Of a stretch of 7,995 nucleotides of DNA, positions 1 through 6,675 are shown one piece after another. Under the pieces are notes generated by a model. The model had not been told where the DNA came from. It saw nothing but the letters and a program-made list of their open reading frames with translations, and did not search any database. Origin of the DNA: Pseudomonadota bacterium. Its GTDB lineage: Bacteria > Pseudomonadota > Gammaproteobacteria > Steroidobacterales > Steroidobacteraceae. Position 1 is the first letter of the stretch. The number at the start of each line of letters is the position of its first letter. Where the stretch lies: contig JAKADE010000104.1 in NCBI GenBank assembly GCA_021820785.1, forward strand, positions 1-7,995. The letters run 5' to 3'. Both the position numbers and the translations under genes were made by a program.

Positions 1-484
1 GGGGGAGGACCTGATAGGTCCACAGATGCCCGTGCTCGACCCCATCGATCATCTGCGGACTGGCAATCAGACTGACGAGTTCCGGATAGCGGCTCACCAG
101 CCACCACCCGGCAAACGTGCTGACGGCGAGCAGCACCGCGAGCCACAGCGCCGTAATCCGCACGGCCGCGGCCGCAGCGGGCACCTCCTCGCGCAACATC
201 CGCATCCACGCGGCACCGTCGAAGCGCGCCGGACGGTTCACCGCGGTATGCAACTGCGTGCAGGTGCGTTCCAGCGCTGCCGCCGGCAGACTGCCCGGCA
301 GCAGCGAGCGCACCGTTGCCAAATGGCGCGCGAGCGTCCTGTAGGCGCCGAGCGTCTGCAGTGCTTGTTCGACGCTCGGGTGCGCGCGCTGTGCGGCCGC
401 CGCGGTTTCGGCCGCCAGCTGCTGCCACTGCGGCGCGTGCTTGCGCACCCAAACCGCAGCTTCAGGATCGTTCTGTACGCCCAA
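1..484 (-). CDS. SpoIIM/DUF95-family integral membrane protein (stage II sporulation protein M-like), 3' end outside window
   Basis: The first 161 codons are visible, and the gene continues past the left edge. The soluble N-terminal part (about residues 1-105) is Ala/Arg-rich and probably helical, with the pattern LGAYRTLARHLATVRSLLPG. A transmembrane segment follows at about 108-130, then the stretch SRYPELVSLIASPQMIDGVE at 131-150. That helix and the 'YPELV...S..M...VE.G.LW' pattern after it are what I recognise as SpoIIM/DUF95. Despite the name, the family is common in non-sporulating bacteria, where its role is unknown. I chose a TTG start at 484-482 because a GGAGG (495-491) sits 6 bases upstream and no ATG is available near the point where homology begins. 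The gene overlaps the upstream RDD gene by 23 bases, which suggests translational coupling. The remaining membrane helices expected of the family are not visible here. The family call is fairly sure and the function is not. Confidence 0.85.
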   Translation of the reverse strand, partial: MGVQNDPEAAVWVRKHAPQWQQLAAETAAAAQRAHPSVEQALQTLGAYRTLARHLATVRSLLPGSLPAAALERTCTQLHTAVNRPARFDGAAWMRMLREEVPAAAAAVRITALWLAVLLAVSTFAGWWLVSRYPELVSLIASPQMIDGVEHGHLWTYQVLP

Positions 485-1199
485 GCAACGCCTCCAGCCT
501 CGCCCGCAACGCGTGTGCCTCGGGCGGCGCCCCGGATGCATCAAACTGCGGATCCACCTTGCGCAGCACTGTCAGCGCGAGCGCCGTACGCTGCGCCGGA
601 GCCAGCGAGTCGAAGCGCTCGAGCAGATCGTGCACGAGTTCGGCGGATTCCGGCGACAGCGCACTGTGCTGGGCATGGCGCGCGAGACGATCGAGCGGGC
701 CGCCGGCCTCCTCCGCCGCGCACACCATCACCGTACCGGCCACGATGTCCCCGAGGCGCACGTGCCGCTCGGTCAGCATGCAGGTGATCAGTCCCACGAC
801 ATAACACAACGGCAGCGCATCGATCAGCCGGAATATGTTGCGAACCAGCAACGGACCGATGCCTGGCGTCGTACCTTCCAGCGTCACGATCCGCGCCCCG
901 GCACTGCGCAGCCCGGGCGTGCGGCCCCGCGTCACGATCTCGGCAATCGGCTGATATAAAAGATAAATCAACAGAGCGAGGATGACACCGCCGGTCAGCA
1001 GGTGTGCGGCCAGCGGCTTAGGCAGGCCCGGCACCAGCCGCAGCAGCACGACGATGAGCAGGACGGCGAGCGCGCCGAGCAGGCGGATCTGCCAGTCGAT
1101 GAGAAATGCGTAGCTGCGCATTCCCGGTCCTGCGACCGGTAGCGTCATCTCGACGCCCGTAAGACTCCTGACGGTGAGTACAGCCGCGGCCATCGCCAT
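462..1199 (-). CDS. RDD-family integral membrane protein
   Basis: A 245-residue membrane protein. The N-terminus (residues 6-25, ending LPVAGP) matches the usual RDD lead-in of about 20 residues before the first helix. R28 and D35 in RSYAFLIDWQIR are the conserved Arg and Asp. Membrane segments lie at about 37-55, 66-84 and 124-140. The family loop G-R-T-P-G is at about 92-96, and RLGDIVAGTVMV at 148-159 is the typical end of the domain. A hydrophilic C-terminal tail (about 165-245) follows and is probably cytoplasmic. The reading frame stays open back to an ATG at 1310, but the extra 37 residues look like non-coding translation and would run through the divergent promoter region. I therefore start at the ATG at 1199; the ATG at 1193 is equally possible, and neither has a strong ribosome binding site. 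RDD proteins are small helical membrane proteins, some proposed to be transporters, and no substrate can be inferred here. It pairs with the downstream SpoIIM-like gene and is divergent from the MoxR run. Confidence 0.88.
   Translation of the reverse strand: MAMAAAVLTVRSLTGVEMTLPVAGPGMRSYAFLIDWQIRLLGALAVLLIVVLLRLVPGLPKPLAAHLLTGGVILALLIYLLYQPIAEIVTRGRTPGLRSAGARIVTLEGTTPGIGPLLVRNIFRLIDALPLCYVVGLITCMLTERHVRLGDIVAGTVMVCAAEEAGGPLDRLARHAQHSALSPESAELVHDLLERFDSLAPAQRTALALTVLRKVDPQFDASGAPPEAHALRARLEALLGRTERS
491..495 (-). promoter_or_regulatory. Ribosome binding site GGAGG deciding a TTG start
   Basis: On the minus strand GGAGG lies 6 bases before TTG at 484-482, inside the last codons of the RDD gene. 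It is the best Shine-Dalgarno match near the start of the SpoIIM-like gene and is the main reason for choosing the rare TTG start. Confidence 0.6.
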
Positions 1200-1308
1200 C
1201 CCGTACGATGAAAAGGGTTGCCGGTCAAGGTTCAGCTTAGCTATTCTGCCCGACGGCGGCAAGAAGCCAGCCCGGCGGCCGCTGACCCGCAACTGCATCG
1301 GAGCGATC
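1200..1308. promoter_or_regulatory. Divergent intergenic region between the RDD gene and the MoxR-type operon
   Basis: These 109 bases lie between two divergent start codons and should hold promoters for both directions. On the plus strand the best candidate is TTGCCG (1218-1223) and TATTCT (1242-1247) with an 18-base spacer, each 4 of 6 against the sigma-70 consensus. On the minus strand a weaker pair is TTGCCG (1262-1257) and TAAGCT (1239-1234) with 17 bases between. The two candidates overlap, so the promoters could interfere with each other. I see no convincing operator palindrome. The region is slightly richer in A/T than the neighbouring genes around 1208-1247, in keeping with a non-coding role. 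Confidence 0.45.
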
Positions 1309-2235
1309 ATGACATACCAGGCGTCCTCCGCACCTCAGTCGATTGGCGGCGTGCTCGATGACTGGCTGCGCCTGTTCAGCGCATCGTTCAGCCGCTGCTG
1401 GATATTGGCGTTGATCACCATCGCGGCCGGCGCCATTGCGGTGTTCGCCGTGACGCCAACGCTGCCGCCGCTGACCGCTTCGGCGTGGCAGCACGAGATA
1501 CTCATGTGGACGTTGATGAACGGACCGCAGAACGCGTTGGCCTCCCTCGCACTGCTGCTGATCATCATGGTGGTCACCGGCGCGCTGTTCGCCACACAGA
1601 TCCGTACGATGCAGGGCGGATCACTCGAGACCGGCGCGGCGCTGAACATCGGGCTGCACCGGTTGCTGCGGCTGATCGCCGGGGTGATCCTGCAGGCCCT
1701 GATCATGTTCGCGATAGCCCTCCCCATGCTCATCGTCGGCATCGCCGTCGCGGCGATCTTCCATGCCGACCGCGCCATGCTCACGCGCCCGCTGCCCTGG
1801 GTGCTCATCGGACTGGCGGGACTGGCGGCAGCCTGCGCGTTCATCTATGTGTCGGTGCGGCTGATGCTGTGGCAGGCCGCCGTGTTCGTTGAAGATGCCG
1901 GTGCGGCGACTGCGCTCGGACGCAGCTGGCGCCTGGTCAAAGGCCACTGGTGGCGCGTCACGGCCATCCTGTTCGTGGCCAACATCGTCATCGGCATCCT
2001 CGGCTACATTGTGCCCTGGGCCCTGAGCGCCGCATTCGGACTGTTCTCGCTGCACGCTGCCGCGCAGCCGGAGCTCGGATTTCATCTGCGCGTGGCGCAG
2101 ATGCTGTCGCAGACGACGCATCTGCTGACCCTGCCGCTGAGTTCCGCCGTCTCCCTCGTGATCTTCCGGGACCTGACCCTGCGGGTCGAGGGCGCCGATC
2201 TGGCCGCACGGGCAGAGGCGCTCGGCGCCCCTTAA
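1309..2235 (+). CDS. Six-helix integral membrane protein, similar to glycerophosphodiester phosphodiesterase membrane-domain (GPDPase_memb/DUF975-like) proteins
   Basis: 308 residues. Likely membrane segments are at about 29-48, 77-97, 120-150 (long or re-entrant), 163-184, 217-246 and 268-287. Between the fourth and fifth helices lies FVEDAGAATALGRSWRLVKG (193-212) followed by HWW. This 'E..G...AL.RSW.L.KG..WR' loop is typical of multi-helix membrane proteins grouped with the non-catalytic membrane domain of some glycerophosphodiester phosphodiesterases. No phosphodiesterase catalytic domain is present, so enzymatic activity should not be assumed. I chose the ATG at 1309 because GGAG (1300-1303) lies 5 bases upstream. 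An in-frame ATG at 1174 would add 45 unlikely residues and overlap the divergent gene. It is the first gene of the plus-strand run and the next gene begins 3 bases after its stop. A role within the MoxR-type complex is inferred from position only. Confidence 0.82.
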   Translation: MTYQASSAPQSIGGVLDDWLRLFSASFSRCWILALITIAAGAIAVFAVTPTLPPLTASAWQHEILMWTLMNGPQNALASLALLLIIMVVTGALFATQIRTMQGGSLETGAALNIGLHRLLRLIAGVILQALIMFAIALPMLIVGIAVAAIFHADRAMLTRPLPWVLIGLAGLAAACAFIYVSVRLMLWQAAVFVEDAGAATALGRSWRLVKGHWWRVTAILFVANIVIGILGYIVPWALSAAFGLFSLHAAAQPELGFHLRVAQMLSQTTHLLTLPLSSAVSLVIFRDLTLRVEGADLAARAEALGAP

Positions 2236-2238
2236 GCC

Positions 2239-3171
2239 ATGCGGGACCGGCGGCGGCTGGCACTGGCGCTCGCGGCGCTCTGGAGCGTCGCGATGCCGCT
2301 GTGCGCCGCCGTACCGCCGGCGCCGGCCGTGCTCGCGCAGTGTGCGGCCCATCGACCGGCGCTCAAGGGGTGGCCCGCACTGCACGCGCAGTGCCCGGGT
2401 CTCGGGCACGCTCTGCAGCAGCTCGGGCTGACGGAACTGCTGCCGCCGGACTGGCGCGCGACGCTCCAGTCGGACAGTCTCGGGGAGCTCGCGGCGTTGG
2501 CGCGCCACTACGCGGGCGCCCCCCGATCGTTCACACCGAACCCCGCGGTCCTGCGGGACGCCGCCCACGCACTCGCGACACCGACGCCCGCGCCGAGCGA
2601 GTGGGCCCGGATCCGTGCGTGGCTGTCGCACTGGAGCGCGCCGCTGACGGCATTCGTGCGCCGGCACCTGCGCGCATTGCTGCGCAGCCGCCACCGTGTG
2701 CAGCTGTTGCATACGGTGCTGTGGTGCCTCCTCGCGCTGCTCTTCGGTCTCGCGTCGATCGGCGTCTACTTTGCGCTGCGTACCGGGTTGTTCAAACGCG
2801 GCGCGGCCCGCGCGGCACGCCCGCCGCGATCCGCACCAGTGCCGTCCGCCCCCGGTCCGGCGTCACTCCCGGACTGGAGCCGGCTCGGCACCCAGCCCTC
2901 GCGCATCCTGCGGGTGCTCGTCGAGGCGCTGGTCGCAGCCGGGCGTCTCGAGCGTGAACGGCATCTGACCTGCCGGGAGCTCATGGCGCAAGCGCGCTTC
3001 GACACCGGAGCACAGCGCGAGGAGTTTGCCCAGGTCGCGCTTCTGGCCGAGCGTGAGCGGTATGGTCCGCCGGCCGTAGCGCGCGTGCCGGATACGGTGC
3101 TGCAGCGGATTCCTGCACTCTACGCCCAGTGCCGTTCGGCCCGCACCGCCGGCCGCGGTGCATCCTCGTGA
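2239..3171 (+). CDS. DUF4129 domain-containing protein with signal peptide and one transmembrane helix
   Basis: 310 residues. A signal peptide-like start (Arg-rich residues 1-6, hydrophobic 7-24) is followed by a region of about 130 residues that is probably periplasmic and rich in Ala, Leu and Pro. A single transmembrane helix spans about 160-181, then a basic and Pro-rich linker (185-212), then a C-terminal cytoplasmic domain. That domain (about 219-298) carries the DUF4129 pattern: PSRILRVLVEALVAAGRL, then LTCRELMAQAR, then a segment ending ERERYGPP. This small helical domain is found beside transglutaminase, MoxR and DUF58 genes in many bacteria; its biochemical role is unknown. An in-frame TAA lies two codons before ATG 2239, so no earlier start is possible. 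No Shine-Dalgarno sequence is close, so translation may depend on re-initiation from the gene before it. Its stop overlaps the start of the next gene. Confidence 0.87.
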   Translation: MRDRRRLALALAALWSVAMPLCAAVPPAPAVLAQCAAHRPALKGWPALHAQCPGLGHALQQLGLTELLPPDWRATLQSDSLGELAALARHYAGAPRSFTPNPAVLRDAAHALATPTPAPSEWARIRAWLSHWSAPLTAFVRRHLRALLRSRHRVQLLHTVLWCLLALLFGLASIGVYFALRTGLFKRGAARAARPPRSAPVPSAPGPASLPDWSRLGTQPSRILRVLVEALVAAGRLERERHLTCRELMAQARFDTGAQREEFAQVALLAERERYGPPAVARVPDTVLQRIPALYAQCRSARTAGRGASS

Positions 3172-4397
3172 AGGACAGGCTCATCACCGCCGCGCTCGCC
3201 GCCGGGGCGCTGCTGCTGTTCTACGCACTGCTGGTGCCGAAACCACAGCGCACGACACCCGCGAGCGGCGTACCGGTGTCCGACAGCGCCCGGCCGGCAG
3301 GCTACCTGAGCATCTGGCGCTGGCTCGGCGCGGCGCACGTGCCCCGTCTGAGTCTGCGCGAGCGCTACACCGCACTGGCTCATCTCGCGCCCCGTCCGCG
3401 CGGCAACGTACTGATCCTGACGCTGCCGCAGCGCGTCCCGATGCAGGCCGATGAGCTGGCCTTTCTGCGCCGGTGGGTCGCACAGGGCAACACGCTGCTC
3501 GTGGCGGCGGCGCTCGATGACACGCCCGCGTGGACGCTCGGCGCCTATGATCCTCTGGAGGTGAAGAATCTGCGGCGGCTGAGCGGATTGCAGTTCGAGC
3601 CCGTGGCCCGGCATGCGCCGCTGCGCGCCACGGTGCGCGCCCTCGCTGCGCGCTCTGAGTCACTCCAGGTACACCGCGCGCAGCCGCTGATGCGCGGCGT
3701 CGACGCGCTGCGGCCGACGGGCTCGCTCATCGAGCGGCCGTGGACCGCACACGCGACCGGCCGGCGCATGCCGCTCGTGCTCGCCACGCTCGCGCGGCCC
3801 ACCGTGCCGGCAGTGTGGCTCGAGCGGCTTGGCGCCGGGCAGATCATCGTGTCGGCCGTGGCGAGCCCGTTCTCCAACGCCGGACTCGTGCGGCGTGGCA
3901 ACGCGCGCTTCCTGGCGAACGTGCTCGCGTGGTCGCGAAGTCGCCGCGGCGCCGTCATCTTTGATGACGCCCACCAGGGCCTGACCGCGTTCTACGATGC
4001 TGCGGCGTTTTTCGCCGACCCCAGACTGCACGACACGTTGCTGTGGCTGCTGGCTCTATGGCTGGTTTTCGTGTTCGGCACGCAGCCGTTGCGCGCGGCG
4101 CGGGCTCGCTGGCAGGCGATCGACGAAACCGCGTACATTGAGGGCAGTGCGCGCTATCTGGCCGCGGTGGTGCGGCCCGAGGACATCGCGCGGCGGCTGA
4201 TCGAGAGCTTCGCCGCAGAGCTTCGTTCGCGTGTACCGAACGGCGACCCGTGGAAATGGCTGCGCTCGGACAGCGGTGCGCAGGAGCGCGACTGGCGCAG
4301 GTTAGAGCAGTTGCGCGGCCGCGCCGAGGCCGGCCGGCGCGTTGACCTGCTGCGACTGCAATCCCTTTTGGCTCGACTTCGAAGGCAACTGAAATGA
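3168..4397 (+). CDS. DUF4350 domain-containing membrane-anchored protein
   Basis: 409 residues from the GTG at 3168. An N-terminal anchor helix (about 5-24) is followed by an extracytoplasmic domain. It has PVSDSARPAGYLSIWRWLGA (36-55), the strand NVLILTLPQRV (80-90) and ELAFLRRWVAQGNTLLVAA (96-114), the layout of a glutamine amidotransferase-like fold as seen in DUF4350. The strand VIFDDAHQG (263-271) corresponds to the usual 'DE.HHG' site of the family. A second helix (about 289-307) is followed by a basic cytoplasmic tail of about 100 residues. No catalytic Cys of a true amidotransferase is apparent, so the domain is probably a binding module. GTG 3168 is chosen because it overlaps the previous stop as GTGA and puts the anchor right at the N-terminus. 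A GTG at 3129 would add 13 residues and cannot be excluded. The next gene starts inside its stop codon. Confidence 0.85.
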   Translation: MKDRLITAALAAGALLLFYALLVPKPQRTTPASGVPVSDSARPAGYLSIWRWLGAAHVPRLSLRERYTALAHLAPRPRGNVLILTLPQRVPMQADELAFLRRWVAQGNTLLVAAALDDTPAWTLGAYDPLEVKNLRRLSGLQFEPVARHAPLRATVRALAARSESLQVHRAQPLMRGVDALRPTGSLIERPWTAHATGRRMPLVLATLARPTVPAVWLERLGAGQIIVSAVASPFSNAGLVRRGNARFLANVLAWSRSRRGAVIFDDAHQGLTAFYDAAAFFADPRLHDTLLWLLALWLVFVFGTQPLRAARARWQAIDETAYIEGSARYLAAVVRPEDIARRLIESFAAELRSRVPNGDPWKWLRSDSGAQERDWRRLEQLRGRAEAGRRVDLLRLQSLLARLRRQLK

Positions 4398-5344
4398 ATG
4401 CGCTTGAGGAATTCGCCGGGCAGATCTCACAGCGACTTGCCGGCACCGTGATCGGATTGCAGGAACTCATCAGCGCGGTGGTGATCTGCGTGGTGGCCCG
4501 CGGACACATTCTGGTCGAGGGCCCGCCCGGCCTCGGCAAGACGCTGCTCGGCAAAAGTCTCGCACGCACGCTCGCCGGACGGTTCAGCCGCATCCAGGGC
4601 ACCGCCGACCTGATGCCGGCGGACGTCACGGGCGTGCACGTGTTCGACGAGGTGAACCGCAAGTTCACACTGCGGCCCGGACCGGTGTTCACCGAAGTGC
4701 TGCTGATCGACGAGATCAACCGGGCGGGACCGAAGACGCAGTCTGCGCTCCTGCAGGCCATGGAGGAGCGCCAGGTGAGCATCGACCGGCAGACCTACCG
4801 CCTGCCAGCGGAGTTCGTGGTGATTGCCACGCAGAATCCGCACGAGTTCGAGGGTACTTTCCCGCTGCCGGAATCCCAGCTCGACCGGTTCATGATGCGG
4901 GTGGACGTCACGTATCCCGCTGCGGACGATGAGCGCACGGTGCTGGAGCAATACGGCACGGTCGGCGCCGCGACGGCGGCAGCGGAAGCCGGCGCAGTCG
5001 CGCCAGTCGACGCCGGGCTGCTCGCCGCGGCGCGCGCATGCGCCGATGCCATTCACGTGTCCGCGGACCTGCGCGACTACGCACTCGCGCTGGCGCAGGC
5101 CTCGCGCGAGCATCCGCAGATCGCACTCGGGCTCTCCACCCGCGGGGTGCTCGCCCTGCTGCGCGCCGCCCGCGTCGCCGCGGGCCTGCGCGGCGCTGAG
5201 TTCGTCACGCCCGATGACCTCAAGCGGGTCGCGCCCTGGGTCACCGCACACCGCCTGACGCTCACGCCCGAGGCGCTGCTCGAAGGCCGTACCGGACGCG
5301 AACTGGTGCGCACGCTGCTCGAGCGGGTGACGGTGCCGCGCTGA
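4394..5344 (+). CDS. MoxR-family AAA+ ATPase
   Basis: 316 residues, the usual size of the family. Visible motifs in order: Walker A GPPGLGKT (43-50), Walker B LLIDEINR (103-110) with catalytic Glu at 107, sensor 1 ATQNP (145-149), LPESQLDRF (158-166) with the likely arginine finger at R165, and the sensor 2 region GLSTRG (246-251) with R250. A C-terminal helical lid ends the protein. There is no membrane segment or signal peptide, so it acts in the cytoplasm. MoxR ATPases form hexameric chaperone-like machines that usually work with von Willebrand A-domain partners, as in RavA-ViaA. Here the partner candidate is the DUF58 protein encoded 16 bases downstream. ATG 4394 overlaps the previous stop as ATGA, and GAAGG (4381-4385) lies 8 bases upstream. 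The client is unknown, but the surrounding membrane genes suggest it is an envelope or membrane protein. Confidence 0.97.
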   Translation: MNALEEFAGQISQRLAGTVIGLQELISAVVICVVARGHILVEGPPGLGKTLLGKSLARTLAGRFSRIQGTADLMPADVTGVHVFDEVNRKFTLRPGPVFTEVLLIDEINRAGPKTQSALLQAMEERQVSIDRQTYRLPAEFVVIATQNPHEFEGTFPLPESQLDRFMMRVDVTYPAADDERTVLEQYGTVGAATAAAEAGAVAPVDAGLLAAARACADAIHVSADLRDYALALAQASREHPQIALGLSTRGVLALLRAARVAAGLRGAEFVTPDDLKRVAPWVTAHRLTLTPEALLEGRTGRELVRTLLERVTVPR

Positions 5345-5360
5345 GGCGCCCTGAAAATCC

Positions 5361-6650
5361 ATGAGTCTGCAGCGCAATGCCCTGCTATTAATCCTGTTGA
5401 CCGGACTGCTCGGCATTCTCGGACAATGGGATCCGGCATTCGGGCGGCTGTGGATCATTCCCGCCGCGTTGGTGCTGATCGGGTTGACCTACGAGAGCCT
5501 GCGGGTGCGCGGCGAATCCGTCGGACTGCGCCTCGTGGGGCCCGAACGCTGGCCGCTCGGACGCGAACGCACGCTGCAGTTCCTGTTCGTCCAGGAAGGG
5601 CGTGCGCTGCTGCGGGCGCAGGCGGCGCTGCAGGCACCGACGGCGTTCGCTGCCGAGACCCGCATCGCGCCGCTGCGGTTGACGCGCGGAGAAGCGGTCG
5701 CGCTCGAGCTGCGCGCCGAACCGCGCCGCCTCGGGCGCTACCGCTGGCCCCTGCCCGCCCTGCGCGTCGCCGGACCGCTGCAGCTGGCGTGGTGGCCGGC
5801 GCACCCGCTCGCCGAGTACACCGCGACGGTGATCCCGGATCTGATCGGCCGCCCGGAACGCATCAGCGGCAACGCCGCCGGCGAGGGCACGCCGACGCAA
5901 CTCGGAAGCGGCAGCTCCGAGATCCTGCAGCTGCGCGAATACCGCCACGGCGACTCCCTGCGCGCCATCGACTGGAAGGCGAGCGCCCGGCGCGGCCAGC
6001 TCGTCAGCCGCGAGCTCGCCGAGGAGCGTCGCCTGGAGATCCTGCTCGCGCTGGACGTGGGCCGCGCCTCAGCGCTCGCGGCCGGCCCGATCGACCGGCT
6101 GGGCCTTTACGTCAATGTCGCGGCCCGGCTGGCGCAGCGCGCCGCAGAACTCGATGACGCCGTCGGCCTGCTGCTGTTCGCCGAGCGGCCGCTGACGCTG
6201 CTGGTTCCGGCGCGGGGCGCGGCGGCCGTCACGCGCATCCGCAGCATGCTCGCCCAATGCACCGTCCGGCCCGGCCAGGCCAATCCCGCGCTGGCCGCCG
6301 CCCGCATTCGTGCCGCGGCGCCCCGGCGCCTGCTGGTGGTGCTGCTGACCGATGTGCTCGACACGGCGATCGAGGAGCTGAGCGAGGCGGTGCGGCTGCT
6401 CGGACCGAAACACTTCACGCTGATCTGCGGGCTGGAGAATCCCGCGATCGCGGCACTGCCCTCGGCAGTGCCCGCCGATGCGCTCGCGCCCTATCGCGCG
6501 CTGGCCGCCGACGAGTACCATCGCACCCTGATGGGCAACGTACGGGCGCTGCGGGCCCTGGGAGCCGCTGCGCTCATCGAGCGCCCCGAGCAGCTCGACC
6601 GTGCGGTGCTCGATGCCTATCAACGCTTCCGCCGCGAGCGGCGGGTTTGA
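5361..6650 (+). CDS. DUF58 (von Willebrand A-like) membrane-anchored protein
   Basis: 429 residues. Two short hydrophobic segments (about 7-22 and 27-44) form an N-terminal hairpin anchor. A beta-rich region (about 50-165) precedes the DUF58 signature LREYRHGDSLRAIDWKASAR (191-210). The following vWA-like part starts at ILLALDVGRAS (227-237) and includes VVLLTDVLD (326-334). The metal-site loop is D232-x-G234-x-x-S237 rather than the classical DxSxS, as is common in DUF58. D331 fits the distal acidic position. In the family these proteins accompany MoxR ATPases and are thought to be adaptors or co-chaperones. An in-frame TGA at 5352-5354 rules out any longer start. GAGGCG (5343-5348) is a possible but distant ribosome binding site. 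This is the last of the five recognisable module genes on this strand, and a small exported protein gene follows after 25 bases. Confidence 0.93.
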   Translation: MSLQRNALLLILLTGLLGILGQWDPAFGRLWIIPAALVLIGLTYESLRVRGESVGLRLVGPERWPLGRERTLQFLFVQEGRALLRAQAALQAPTAFAAETRIAPLRLTRGEAVALELRAEPRRLGRYRWPLPALRVAGPLQLAWWPAHPLAEYTATVIPDLIGRPERISGNAAGEGTPTQLGSGSSEILQLREYRHGDSLRAIDWKASARRGQLVSRELAEERRLEILLALDVGRASALAAGPIDRLGLYVNVAARLAQRAAELDDAVGLLLFAERPLTLLVPARGAAAVTRIRSMLAQCTVRPGQANPALAAARIRAAAPRRLLVVLLTDVLDTAIEELSEAVRLLGPKHFTLICGLENPAIAALPSAVPADALAPYRALAADEYHRTLMGNVRALRALGAAALIERPEQLDRAVLDAYQRFRRERRV

Positions 6651-6675
6651 TCCGTCAGCCGACAGAGGACACTCC

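Noticed and set aside
1..484. Evidence for a spore-forming organism from the SpoIIM-like gene
   Set aside because: The family name is historical. The high-GC proteobacterial-style context and the wide spread of DUF95 in non-sporulating bacteria argue against it.
26..959. Several overlapping plus-strand open frames (26-787, 316-804, 441-959) of up to 253 codons
   Set aside because: Their translations are Arg/Pro/Ala-rich low-complexity strings with no recognisable domain, and they lie opposite the well supported SpoIIM-like and RDD genes. They arise from the lack of stop codons in GC-rich DNA.
1309..2235. Annotation as a glycerophosphodiester phosphodiesterase
   Set aside because: Only similarity to the membrane domain is visible; no catalytic phosphodiesterase domain is encoded.
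1621..2712. Minus-strand open frame of 363 codons
   Set aside because: It runs antisense across the six-helix membrane gene and the DUF4129 gene. Its composition (Gln, Arg, Gly, His) is typical of the reverse strand of GC-rich coding DNA, with no motif or good start.
3168..4397. DUF4350 protein as an active glutamine amidotransferase or peptidase
   Set aside because: The fold may be amidotransferase-like, but no nucleophile Cys in a suitable elbow or catalytic triad could be seen.
4427..5458. Minus-strand open frame of 343 codons
   Set aside because: It is antisense to the MoxR ATPase, whose motifs are all intact on the plus strand, and its own translation shows no domain.
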